From Candidatus Trichorickettsia mobilis (GTDB lineage: Bacteria > Pseudomonadota > Alphaproteobacteria > Rickettsiales > Rickettsiaceae): a stretch of 64,000 nt of DNA. The notes beneath the pieces were generated by a model. The model searched no databases, was not told where the DNA came from, and saw only the letters and a program-made list of their open reading frames with translations. The stretch spans positions 868,001-932,000 of the forward strand of contig NZ_OY728607.1 of NCBI RefSeq assembly GCF_963422225.1. Reading direction: 5' to 3'. Shown here one piece after another: positions 30,301-38,932 of the stretch. The stretch's first letter is position 1; every line of letters starts with the position of its first letter. Made by a program: the position numbers and the translations under genes.

Positions 30301-31071
30301 CAAAGAATTCCCAGTGTTAATTACTGTAGTTACCAAAAAAATTAGCACTTTAGCAATTGGATGAAGTTCTCCAGTATTATGCATAGCCTGGTTGGTAGGA
30401 TTCCAATCCATTAAGTCTACCCCTAACGCACCAAGCGTTGTTACCGTATCTACTAATGATGGATCTTTATAAGCACATAATTTTGGTTTAGTTAACATAA
30501 CAGACTTACCGTCATCACCAGGAAATTCTTCATCAGCTTCTTCAGCCCCATATGTATTAAGATGCCTACCTTTAGTATAACCAGGATCTGCAGGCAAAGG
30601 ATCGCCAAGATCGGCTGGAGTTTCAGGCACTGCAATACGAGCGCAGATCCTTAACAGTGGAAGCGCATAAGCTGTCGGCCAATTAACGCAGTCACCGTCC
30701 CAATTTAAAGTTGTAGAATTAGTCCAGCAAGCAGCTATATTACAGGCTTGATATCTGAGGCGAATTTTTGGAGAAAAATAAGTACTTTCATTTGTTGCTT
30801 CCGCACAATGCTTCAAATACCATGCAATAAATACTCCAGGATAATCAAACTGAGTTAAACAAGTATTATCATCACGTCCTTTATTCCATGGTGGACATAG
30901 TGGATTCTCATCGCCTTTGTCTTTACTTTCCCGATTCCACAACTCATATTTTGTACCATAACCACAGTTACACGGATTTTTTAAACACTTCGCTATAGCA
31001 CTCCAAAAAGACGCACTGCAATTTAGCGACCAAAACATTATTAATAATACAAGACAATATTTTTTTATCAC
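27334..31071 (-). CDS. Large cysteine-rich exported protein, VirB6/TraN-like, type IV secretion associated
   Basis: The 1245-residue protein begins with a signal peptide (MIKKYCLVLLIMFWSLNCSA). It has an N-terminal cysteine-rich region (NPCNCGYGTKYELWN, CPPWNKGRDDNTC, residues about 30-135). A hydrophobic block at about 240-310 (AKVLIFLVTTVINTG, GGVIIPGLDLFKVIFDAIN) could be membrane-embedded, and SYKFGCVEVPVGPYPPPYC follows. Further cysteine-rich tracts with many paired cysteines run to about residue 730. A C-terminal beta domain (FRIAKIGYDDWVQVKVNG) resembles a lectin-like or adhesin fold. The N-terminal half fits the long VirB6-type proteins of Rickettsiales secretion loci, while the C-terminal fold recalls TraN. 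I cannot decide between them. A broken virB4 lies upstream on the same strand, and 353 bp of repeat DNA separate them. Confidence 0.55.
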   Translation of the reverse strand: MIKKYCLVLLIMFWSLNCSASFWSAIAKCLKNPCNCGYGTKYELWNRESKDKGDENPLCPPWNKGRDDNTCLTQFDYPGVFIAWYLKHCAEATNESTYFSPKIRLRYQACNIAACWTNSTTLNWDGDCVNWPTAYALPLLRICARIAVPETPADLGDPLPADPGYTKGRHLNTYGAEEADEEFPGDDGKSVMLTKPKLCAYKDPSLVDTVTTLGALGVDLMDWNPTNQAMHNTGELHPIAKVLIFLVTTVINTGNSLRDMIGSLLDAIGGVIIPGLDLFKVIFDAINAIMDYIGSIFIAILKEFGQFNRVVDSYKFGCVEVPVGPYPPPYCPQLTPFIPSPTTNAICEVGGYSNNTVIPLMSTSDHKCVVSQLVNNFVRNSIRISFDNFVPLCRNKEDPTKTDKCVEISGPFSGSAKGIHTASGFWDVIPSCTDSPGSVCVRTKIKAPQCNPGANSWCLSGFRVAYGSSTGKTSVPSNYFINGLVGCDENSGGTCQKVWGVNTGAFIDVSLIFPKIEDGYNMTLLKEDVSLNDTNGNARKLSVVIRRQSTAIADMPRGSETFQQDPKQICVFGDDNDLVGCENRITMKPKVKSKCASSLNSGYFVCQNDGKPCTSSSGTQYQGTVDYQSISSTVCGKIITTSSAMQACPSPTAVMCKASADATCQNAGAFCISSSGDVVSCQDNSSNVCTNSALKCTSPSGMEVSCSGISSTPKVLGCQEANQDPDVSISSELRSKCKNDYFKPAFIVVLKSGKDYTSAVMQPLSVNNFDIYNYRVNLAGYDFTSNVTDDKFTQKPFSGLKSINPSSIYGDYKPGPDDKTPAPYVVQGDGSLKEVDGVYLTGLEYVGGNDNDPKKPDIREGKYIQGGTFTCLQVSTMDRCSAANTTSCVLAKLLEEDTVNCVDFANKAQSPEYVGKLHLCDSTPGLLEKLLCVLEVGSLPGINGGAGITIKSCPGGTFCYTNDKNSGREVCKVGLLNNERYKPDPNYNIGASLSDNDFYDLNGSPGAGYDKTKYVLRDKTPVELGLCTTIPRPKCQAITSPDWANGAGATWPETDVGMQAVGKCPSGYSTFAPLTRYCIANASKMTVAFEKLDKDADGNTISCMPGAVQFSNTHTFPASYAQKKTANSYEFGTDKSNTVGGPNTFTSTLQFNIQDLSKVSYFRIAKIGYDDWVQVKVNGNFVAGQKDFKLLDIDLTKADSGQYRSDLGTIDIKSKLQPGFNNIKFELNVTGGGSLYYKIEYGIND

Positions 31072-31158
31072 TGCTATTTTTAACTCTAAAATTATATTCC
31101 AATTTATACTTTATAGTTATTTGATTTTATAGATGTCATTCCAAACTCAACAGCGTCA

Positions 31159-31217
31159 TCTCGAACTTGTTTCGGGATCTTATGAAGTCCTGATAAGATC
31201 CCGAAACAAGTTCAAGA
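31159..31217. repeat. GAACTTGTTTC-type inverted repeat
   Basis: TCTCGAACTTGTTTCGGGAT from 31159 to 31182 is matched in reverse complement at 31194-31217 with one mismatch, around a loop of 11 bases. The following GATATTATGCTAATTCAACC recurs near 5620 and, inverted, near 61095. It lies between the large exported protein and the virB4 remnant. Confidence 0.8.
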
Positions 31218-31312
31218 TCTCATCAGCTCAAAATGATATTATGCTAATTCAACCTAAACAACTACTAACAACTATAATCTATGAAACACTCACAAATTGG
31301 ATACGAAGGTCA

Positions 31313-31396
31313 AAATCAAGGAGTGCTAGGAGTCACAGAGTCGAGGAGCGCAGCGTATATTTATACGTGAGCACCGCAAGATCCGAGTGACGACGA
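31313..31396 (-). repeat. Relative of the AGACCTC-type element
   Basis: The stretch with GTGCTAGGAGTCACAGAG, GAGGAGCGCAGCGTATAT and CGTGAGCACCGCAAG resembles the inner part of the element at 42530-42672 read on the opposite strand (TGCTAGGAGCAACGGAGCGC, GAGCGCAGTGTACATATA). The terminal arms are not clear here. Confidence 0.55.
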
Positions 31397-31424
31397 CGCA
31401 ATCCGCAGATTTTAACCGAGTATA

Positions 31425-33312
31425 TTATTGGATGTTATCCAAAGCCTCATACAAATGATCAATCCAATTATCAGGATGACCTGGGTATTTTTCTAATATT
31501 TGCTGATATACGGCTAATTCCTCCGTATCAGCGGATAATATCCTTACCATTCCGATAAAACCCCCTATGCTTAATTCGGCAGCAATAGCTTGTGCACCTT
31601 GTTTAACCAAAAACATCCTTGAAGCGAGATTAAATGTCAATAATTTATCAATTTCAGCTTTACTTAAACCAAGCAACTCACCTGCATCATCCATTCTAAC
31701 GTCAAAAGGTAAAATAAAACTGGTATCAATCAATTTAACCCATTCTTTATACAACTCAGCTTCTGGTGATTGTAGAACTCCTAAATTTAAATTACTAGAC
31801 ATTACACCGTTATTTTTAGCCAATTTGTCTAAAATATCTGCTACAATATTACTAAAATATTTAGGATCTAACACCTATTCCACACCATCTATTACTAATA
31901 TCTTAGGAGCATTATTATTAGTAATAAAATAATAACTGAGTGCATAGATTAATCCCATACGCACGCTGTTATTTTGTTGCAACTTGTCCGTGAACTGATT
32001 TACTAATTTTGGATCTTCAGGCCAAAATTCTTTGGTAAAATATTGAGCACTAAACTTATATAAGTTAACTCCTATAATAGCTTCTGAGGATACTTTAATT
32101 GTTTCACTTTTATCAAAGATACCATAAAATAATCCACCTTCATTAAAAATCTCTAATCTAGATTTTATTAATTCTCCACCAGCAGCAGAAAAATCTGCAT
32201 CTTTTAAAATTGTAGATAAATTACGGTTTGAAACATTTATAGTAAAGATATTATTGATTAATATATTTAAGAAAGAATCTTCTTGCTCGTTTAATGGCTT
32301 TACATAATGATTACAAATAACTCTTAGAAATTCATAAATAAATGTACGCGTCTCTTTGGTGTCATCATATAACAAGGGGTTGATTAATGATTTCTCAGTT
32401 TCCCACCATTGACCTTCAAGAGCCTCAATAAATATTTGTGAATCATTGTTATGTACAAAATATAAAATAGTTGGATTATATTTTGTAGCCTCAGAAACTA
32501 AAAAATTAGTCAATACAGTTTTACCAGTTTTAGTCGCACCATAAATACAGTTATTTACTTTATTACCCTTGGTATGTAAATTCATAAAATATGGAGTACT
32601 TTTCTCCGTTCTAAGCAAGGTCACAGCACGTCCCCATGGATTATACTGTTCACCACTAGGAAAATTATGTAGCGAGGCAAGCGCTGCCGTATTTTGCAAA
32701 ATAGTAGGAGTCATTCTCCGCAAGAAAACAAAATTTCCTGGTAACTGCGCCCAAAAAGTTTGTTCTAAATTAATATCTTCTCTGACATGTACTATGCCAA
32801 TCTTGGATAATTCTTGAGATGCATCATGGATGTCTTCTTCTAATCTATCAACATCATCTCCTATAATAGCAATGGAAATTTGTTGACGACAAAATTTACT
32901 TTTAAATGCTCCATCCACATCCATAATTTGTGTAATGCCCTTTATATTATTTAAATCACTATCTCCACTAACTCTGAGTATATTATCTTGCTCTGTAAAT
33001 GCAGAGGTTATTTCTTTTTTATTAACAAAATAAAAAACCTCTGTAGCGATCATTTCAATTGGTAACTGCAAAAAAACATCTATCGCTTCCGAAGAAATTT
33101 CGTGATATTCCTTAATCGAAAGCATTGCTGCAAATTTCTTGCCCTGTTCATCTATAACCTCAAGTTTATCTCCTCCCACCGCATATTGATGAGATGCCAA
33201 AGCAGAAGATAAATCAGTAACTGGCGTCAAACAATTATCTTCGTTAAGATGCACAATCCGACGATACAAAAACATGGGATCAGAAAAACTACTTTCTCCT
33301 TCAAATCTTATT
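31425..33312 (-). pseudogene. virB4: VirB4-family type IV secretion ATPase, 5'-truncated and interrupted by an amber codon
   Basis: VirB4 ATPases energise type IV secretion. The surviving frame holds QLPIEMIATEVFYFV, FWAQLPGNFVFLRRMTPT and ASLHNFPSGEQYNPWG, then the Walker A GATKTGKT. At the Walker B site the sequence reads LVIDGVE, then an in-frame TAG (31875-31877), then VLDPKYFSN. Family members read about LVIDEAWKLLD, so the catalytic glutamate is replaced by glycine and a conserved position is a stop. The last 149 residues continue in frame after the stop. The gene's 5' part is missing: coding starts abruptly at the ISL3 element's end (33312/33313), and the open frame that appears to run to 33458 lies inside the element. 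Confidence 0.85.
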
Positions 33313-34667
33313 GGCTCTTCCGTAGTTCCTGTGGTTTTATGCAAAGGCCTTATATCCTCTAAGATCAAGAAACAATCTTTGAAAAAATGATGTGGGTTTT
33401 GATATTCCGTAACACCTCCTTTTGAGGACTTTAATTTTGTTATTAAGCCCTTCGACAAACCCGCTATTTTTTCTACTTTTAAAATAATTGAGAATGTTTG
33501 CTTTATATCTTTCCAGTGTTTTTATAAACCCGTCAAAACAAGTAAGATTGTTATTTTGGACGCTTTGAATCCATCGGCTTATCTGCGTCAGAGCCATTTT
33601 ACGATTATGATGCGCATTAAAAATATGAGTTAACTTGATAGCCATTTTGTGAACTTCTTTAAGCAATGGTGAATGTATGTACATAAATTCCAGTATTGCT
33701 TTTTCCTGGATAGAAAGGCACTCGTGTTTTTTTCGAACAACCCACATCATACCTTCGAGCTTTGCATAATCCTCTGGAGTTAACAGAGATTTCAGACGCT
33801 TCATTTCTTCAATACGAACCCTGTCAAGCGGCTCTCTATAAAGCTTTGATACATGATATCTGTCAATAACAACAAGTCGTTTCCCAAATACCTCTTCTGC
33901 AGATTTGACAAATCCATCATACATGTCGGTACAGATGGATCTTACGGTCTTCTTTAAATGACCTGGTATTGATTCTAAAAACATTTTTACGGTTTCTTTT
34001 AATCTATCCGGCAAGACGGCGATCACCGATAACTCACCAGATTTGTCTTTAACGCTGACGATCGTTAAATAATCGTTGTGACCTTTTTTTACAGCAATTT
34101 CATCAATTCCTATTGTTTCCAAATTAGTATACATCGCCCAATCCACAATCATATTAACGCTCCTGTTAAGAGCAGACTCTACGATTTCAGAGCTAATCTG
34201 TTCTTTTTTACCGACATCCTCGATAGTACTATGAATTAGTTGGCGGTTTATATATTTATCAAGACCTTTGGTTGTTTTAGATTTTCTTTCACACCAGTCA
34301 TACTGTTCCGACGTAACCGGATGATCATCACAATGTTGGCATTCATATCGAGCAACGCGTATACGCAAGTATACCGGTGTGTCTAGGATAGACAGGTGGC
34401 GTACTGTTATTGTTTCGCCAAAACCATACCGTTTATTTGTTAATTGTCCGCACTTATGGCAGGCTGTTTCCTTCTTTGTGCTTTCTACGTCAAAGATGAT
34501 ATTCCCTTGCGTATCAATGGTTTGAGCTATTATTTTTAGAGAATCTATATCTAAGGGGAGTGTAAAATTTGACATTTTGACGGCTATTATTGAGGATTAT
34601 ATATTTATCCATACCCTATAACCCATATTCTCATTGATTGCTATCCCACAGGAACTACGGAAGAGCC
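33313..34667 (-). mobile_element. ISL3-family insertion sequence, structurally intact
   Basis: Perfect 22-bp terminal inverted repeats bound the element: GGCTCTTCCGTAGTTCCTGT.. at 33313-33334 and its complement ending GGAAGAGCC at 34646-34667. GGCTCTTC-type ends are typical of ISL3. The 8 bases outside each end (ATCTTATT on the left, GGATTTAC on the right) differ, so there is no target duplication. Two unrelated coding regions on opposite strands are cut off at its two edges. Confidence 0.93.
33337..34575 (-). CDS. ISL3-family transposase
   Basis: The 412-residue transposase starts MSNFTLPLDIDSLKI. It has an N-terminal zinc finger (CHKCGQL, then YECQHCDDH), and the DDE catalytic core is visible as TIGIDEIAVKKGH (first D), ICTDMYDGFVKS (second D) and NSGFVEGLNNKIKVLKRRCYG (final E). 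The length is usual for ISL3 and no stop interrupts it, so the element may be active. The frame's 3' end overlaps nothing functional outside the element. The virB4 frame seen inside it is spurious. Confidence 0.95.
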   Translation of the reverse strand: MSNFTLPLDIDSLKIIAQTIDTQGNIIFDVESTKKETACHKCGQLTNKRYGFGETITVRHLSILDTPVYLRIRVARYECQHCDDHPVTSEQYDWCERKSKTTKGLDKYINRQLIHSTIEDVGKKEQISSEIVESALNRSVNMIVDWAMYTNLETIGIDEIAVKKGHNDYLTIVSVKDKSGELSVIAVLPDRLKETVKMFLESIPGHLKKTVRSICTDMYDGFVKSAEEVFGKRLVVIDRYHVSKLYREPLDRVRIEEMKRLKSLLTPEDYAKLEGMMWVVRKKHECLSIQEKAILEFMYIHSPLLKEVHKMAIKLTHIFNAHHNRKMALTQISRWIQSVQNNNLTCFDGFIKTLERYKANILNYFKSRKNSGFVEGLNNKIKVLKRRCYGISKPTSFFQRLFLDLRGYKAFA

Positions 34668-34698
34668 GGATTTACCTCAGGTTACCAAGATTTTTCCC

Positions 34699-37600
34699 TT
34701 GTTACTAGATAAACCTGTAGTACTACAAGAAGTCTTTAATCAATTTCAAAAAGGTAACTACCCAGAAATGGTTAAAACGTTGCTGTCTAACGTTAAAGAC
34801 AACCCAAATATCGAAAAATATTTCTCTGAAAACAGGGATCTGTTTGTTAATGTGTTAAATACAACCATTGAGCAAACTCCTGCTCTCAAAGGGATGGGAC
34901 TTAAAGGAGAATTGTATGACATCGTACCAGCTCTGTTGAAACATCCAAAGGAACTGATCGAAATTATTGATGCTCAAAAAACTGGCAATTATACCGAGAT
35001 CACTCAAAAATTTAGTGAATTGGCAAAAGATCCTGCGCTTAAAGGAACTCTTGCTAAAGCCGGAGTAGAGCTCACAGCAAAAGCGGTGGAAGCAACAATA
35101 GGAGTAAAAGTTACAGATGATATTGGTCGAATCTTTGGAATATTAATGGAAAATAACCAAGCTAAAGGAAAAGTTCAAGAAATTGTCGAAGCTTATCAAC
35201 AAGGAAAATGGACTAATGTTGCCAAAGAAACATGTAGGTTACTCGAAAATCCTGAATTAAAACAATATATCGAAAACAATACGGAAAATTTAAAACAAAT
35301 AGTGAATAAGGTAGTCGGTGAATTAAAGAAAGATCCGGAATCAGTGGTTTCAAAATATCTTGCTGGAGCTGATGTAGGGCAAATTGCTAACACTATATTA
35401 CAAAATCCAGAACCAATGAGAAATTTAGTACAAGCATATGATGACGGTAATAAAACAGCGATGGCTCAACACGGAGCAAAAATTCTTGCTACTATAGCAT
35501 ATAATGACCCTACATCTGCATTAAATGTCACAGCTAATGTTGCCACACAAGGTGCACGAGCTTTATATAACTGGGCAACCGGAACTGGAAGTCAATCAGC
35601 TGAAGCAAAAGAACAACAACAAGCTTGGGTAGCGAATATTTTAAAAGACGTGGTTTATGCGTATCGAGATACTGAAGCGCCGCTAAAACTCAATGATTAT
35701 CTAAAAAAGGATCTTGAATCTGAGCTAAAAGCAAATCCAAATTTAATGAATAGCTTATTGCAGAATATGACAATAGGTAAGAGCGTAGATGAAAAATTAA
35801 AACTAGAAAATCTAGTAATTGAAGGAAATAGTTTTACTAATTCCAAGCTAGAAAATGTCTCATTTAAGGACACAGAATTTAAAAATGTAGATTTTACTGG
35901 TGCATCTTTTAAAAATGTAAATTTATCCGAAGCAACTATAGATGCCGCTACTTTCAAAAGCATGCTAAATGAAGTAAAAGCAGGTCATATTTCTTTAAAT
36001 GGTGCAAAAATAATTGGAGATTTATCCGGGATGGATTTATCCGGGCTAGCGTTAAACGGTGCTGATCTTAGCAAAGTAACTGGCATGCAAAATGTGAATC
36101 TAAAAGATACAAACATAACTGATGCTAAATTGCCAGAGAGTAAAGTGCTAGCGGATACTTATAACCTTGATAAGGCAGTTGTTACAAGTATAGCCGCTGA
36201 TAATAAACCAATTACTCAATCTGCGATTGCTGCAGGTACAATTCCCCAGGAAACAATTCAAGCTCAACAAGATAAGTTTATTGATAAAGCAGTAGAGCAA
36301 CTTTCCAGAGTTATTGAAGATAGGCATGAACCGGTAATGACCGATGCTCAAAAAACTGCTCTCAGCACTAATATCAAAGGACTTATTCGAGATGGTGGCA
36401 CTGTTGGTGAGTATATAAAAAAGGGCTTGGAAGCAACCCCTGAAGATGTATTGAATAAAAAATTCCCAATTGATCCGAAAAGCATAACTCACGTTGCTGA
36501 TTATGCTGGTAAAACCAATAATCTAATGACTATTCTTCTAGAAAATAAAACTAGTGATGTCGAAACAATTAAGGGGGTTATAACAGCTAATTATATAGCT
36601 GATAACGTAACCAAAGAATTATTCAAAGAAGGTGGTAATAGAGGTCAAGACGGTCTAACTATTAAACAAATAACACAGCAAGCAGTCACTAAGTTTATTC
36701 AAGAAAATCCCGAAGCTAAAACTGGGCTAATTAAATCTTTAGAAGAACCAGGACAAAAACTGATGAATAGCATTAGTGAAACGATAATAAATACCGCAGT
36801 AGAAAAAACCTGGGCAGGAACATTAAGACGAGATGAAGACAGAATTCAGCTCAAAACAAACATTCCAATTGCAGAGGTAGCAAATAAGGTCAAAAGCGAA
36901 ATGAATTATGTTTGTGGTTCAAGTAAGTTCAATAAGCAAGAATTAGATAATATCGAAGCTATGGCAAGTAAAATTGGTACAGAGTTATTTGATGCAGGCT
37001 ATGCTAGCAATCCTGGCAGAGTGAGTGATGTTAAGCTTATTGAGCAACAGTTAAAAGATACTTTTTATCAGGTTAAAGTAGAGAATAAAGTGGTTGATAT
37101 CTCTGAGATGATAGATCAACATATGGATAAAATGGTTGGAACAAAACTGGATAGGGGAACTTTTTCTGATACTCCGGGAACAGGACTTGCTGGAATATAT
37201 AGTGCACGAGATGCAGCACCTTATACTGCGGCTGGCAAGGTTACTGGTGGTATACAGCTTGATCACGCTGTAGTTGCCACGCTTGAAACCTCGATAAAAA
37301 CAACCATCAAAGATGCGCTGCAATCATCTTCATTAGCAACACAAATCCCAACCCCAGAAATCCAAGGTACAACCCCAGAAATCCAAGGTACAACCCCGCC
37401 TCAAAAACAAGATATATCAGTTGTGAGTCAGGATTTAGTAAAAGAAACCCCGGCAATTAAAATACAACCCCAAATACCTATAGCTGATCCTGTGCAAAAG
37501 CAAGAATCCGTAAGCCAGAATATAGCAACTGAAGCTCCAGCACTCAGGATAAAGCCCGAGTTGGATGGTGTTGAGGCTATAGCAAAGACAATTGGTATAA

Positions 37601-38541
37601 AATTATTTGGCGCAGGTTACACTAGCAATGGTGGCAGAGTAAATGACGTTAAGCTTATTGAGAGTGGTTTAGAAGCTATTATTACTAAAATTGAAGGAGA
37701 GAATAAAGAAATAAATATCTCAAAGGTAATGACAGAAAAAAATGCAGAGCAGATTATTGAAACATTAGCAGAAAAGCTCACCACACAATATCGTGACAAA
37801 GGCTTACAAAGCACCTATGCTGGCTGGATTTCAGGTGGTAAACAACTTGACCAAGCTAAAATCGCCAGTAATGAATTTAAAACTTCAGCAACTGAAATAG
37901 TAAAAACTGCAGTAGAACCGCTATTATTAGCAGCACAAGCGCAAGAAATCAAAAATATTCCTGTAAGCCAGGATGTGGCGACTACAACTAGACAAGAACA
38001 ATCAATAAGATCGGCACCCGATCCTTATCCGCTAAATCAGAAAGAGCACGAAGGTATAGAAACTATAGCCAAAATAATTAGCACAAATTTATTTAAATCA
38101 GAAGCAGAAGAAAATGGCGCAAGATTTAGTGACACCAAAATCATTGAAAATGCATTAAAAAATGTTATTCATCAGATTAAAATAGAAAATGAGGGAAAAG
38201 ATATCTCAGAGGTAATGACCCCAAAAAATGCGCAGCAGATTATTAAAACATTAGCAAAAGAACTTGAACCGGAATTTCGTAAAAGTACAGAGGAGATTGT
38301 CGATCACAAGAATCGGAGCACTGGTGACATACAGCTTGATCAAGATAAAATCGTTACCGGTGATTTTAAAACTAAGTTACAAGAAAAAATAAGAACTTTA
38401 GTAGATCCAATATTAACGACAGCAAAAAACCTTGACGTTATACAAGAAGCTGTAAAAGGTATAACTAACCCAAAAATAGTACCTACAGAGAAACGTCCCG
38501 CTGTTACTCAGAAAGTTAATCAAGGTCATGGTGTGGGGTAG
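34699..38541 (+). CDS. Large multi-repeat protein with pentapeptide repeats, 5' end cut off by ISL3
   Basis: The 1280-residue frame (from a TTG) stays open upstream into the ISL3 end, so the real N-terminus is lost. It has four parts. Residues 8-265 hold about four helical repeats with QKGNYPEM/QKTGNYTEI/QQGKWTNV/DDGNKTAM cores. Residues 368-480 hold pentapeptide repeats (NVSFKDTEFKNVDFTGASF). A helical middle part follows. Three copies of a roughly 125-residue module lie at about 747-873, 956-1080 and 1118-1242 (IEAMASKIGTELF, VEAIAKTIGIKLF, IETIAKIISTNLF; each with V/FSDVKLIE-like and QLD motifs), separated by proline-rich linkers including a doubled TPEIQGT. No signal peptide survives. I infer a host-interaction effector, but no function is established. 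Confidence 0.75.
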   Translation: MLLDKPVVLQEVFNQFQKGNYPEMVKTLLSNVKDNPNIEKYFSENRDLFVNVLNTTIEQTPALKGMGLKGELYDIVPALLKHPKELIEIIDAQKTGNYTEITQKFSELAKDPALKGTLAKAGVELTAKAVEATIGVKVTDDIGRIFGILMENNQAKGKVQEIVEAYQQGKWTNVAKETCRLLENPELKQYIENNTENLKQIVNKVVGELKKDPESVVSKYLAGADVGQIANTILQNPEPMRNLVQAYDDGNKTAMAQHGAKILATIAYNDPTSALNVTANVATQGARALYNWATGTGSQSAEAKEQQQAWVANILKDVVYAYRDTEAPLKLNDYLKKDLESELKANPNLMNSLLQNMTIGKSVDEKLKLENLVIEGNSFTNSKLENVSFKDTEFKNVDFTGASFKNVNLSEATIDAATFKSMLNEVKAGHISLNGAKIIGDLSGMDLSGLALNGADLSKVTGMQNVNLKDTNITDAKLPESKVLADTYNLDKAVVTSIAADNKPITQSAIAAGTIPQETIQAQQDKFIDKAVEQLSRVIEDRHEPVMTDAQKTALSTNIKGLIRDGGTVGEYIKKGLEATPEDVLNKKFPIDPKSITHVADYAGKTNNLMTILLENKTSDVETIKGVITANYIADNVTKELFKEGGNRGQDGLTIKQITQQAVTKFIQENPEAKTGLIKSLEEPGQKLMNSISETIINTAVEKTWAGTLRRDEDRIQLKTNIPIAEVANKVKSEMNYVCGSSKFNKQELDNIEAMASKIGTELFDAGYASNPGRVSDVKLIEQQLKDTFYQVKVENKVVDISEMIDQHMDKMVGTKLDRGTFSDTPGTGLAGIYSARDAAPYTAAGKVTGGIQLDHAVVATLETSIKTTIKDALQSSSLATQIPTPEIQGTTPEIQGTTPPQKQDISVVSQDLVKETPAIKIQPQIPIADPVQKQESVSQNIATEAPALRIKPELDGVEAIAKTIGIKLFGAGYTSNGGRVNDVKLIESGLEAIITKIEGENKEINISKVMTEKNAEQIIETLAEKLTTQYRDKGLQSTYAGWISGGKQLDQAKIASNEFKTSATEIVKTAVEPLLLAAQAQEIKNIPVSQDVATTTRQEQSIRSAPDPYPLNQKEHEGIETIAKIISTNLFKSEAEENGARFSDTKIIENALKNVIHQIKIENEGKDISEVMTPKNAQQIIKTLAKELEPEFRKSTEEIVDHKNRSTGDIQLDQDKIVTGDFKTKLQEKIRTLVDPILTTAKNLDVIQEAVKGITNPKIVPTEKRPAVTQKVNQGHGVG

Positions 38542-38645
38542 ATGCTAGGTTGAAGAAAGAAGTGATTAACAAGACCATAGGCGTCAAGTTAAGAAAAAGA
38601 GACGAATAACAGTCAAGCTTTGAGGCTTTAACCAAGACAATCCTA

Positions 38646-38870
38646 GTAAAACGAATAATTATAACTGGATTGCTTCGATCATAAATGATCTCGCAATGAC
38701 GGTTCGTGTCGTCTGAACTGCAGGTAAGTGAAGCAGTGCGCAACATCGTCATTGCGAAGGCTGAAGCCCGAAGCAATCCAGAAAATACGAAACATTGCAC
38801 CTTGCTGGGCAATCCAGTGATAGATCCTTGTTTACTAGATTGCTTCGGCACGCCTCAAGCTCAGACGGTG
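38646..38870. repeat. GCAATGAC-family palindromic repeats, copy 4 (two units)
   Basis: The first unit ends with TGGATTGCTTCGATCATAAA and CTCGCAATGACGG near 38701. The second starts ATCGTCATTGCGAAGGCTGA at about 38746 and closes with AGATTGCTTCGGCACGCC. They fill the gap 38542-38932, where the short frames are shadows. Confidence 0.75.
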
Positions 38871-38932
38871 GTAGGAGGCTCTAACTGACTAACGCCATAT
38901 CAACCAGAATAGGTTATACAAGAGATCTAAAT

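Noticed and set aside
31133-31390. Plus-strand frame of 85 codons over the repeats
   Set aside because: It consists of repeat sequence (the GAACTTGTTTC and GGAGCGCAG words) and has no protein-like composition.
31425-31874. Independent 149-residue protein
   Set aside because: It begins immediately after an in-frame TAG and continues the VirB4 domain, so it is the tail of the interrupted virB4 rather than a gene of its own.
33313-33458. Apparent VirB4 N-terminus beginning MSKGLITKLKSS
   Set aside because: These codons lie inside the ISL3 element in a frame different from the transposase. The real VirB4 coding sequence begins at the element edge.
38516-38888. Frames of 111 and 60 codons after the repeat protein
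   Set aside because: Both are translations of GCAATGAC-family repeats.
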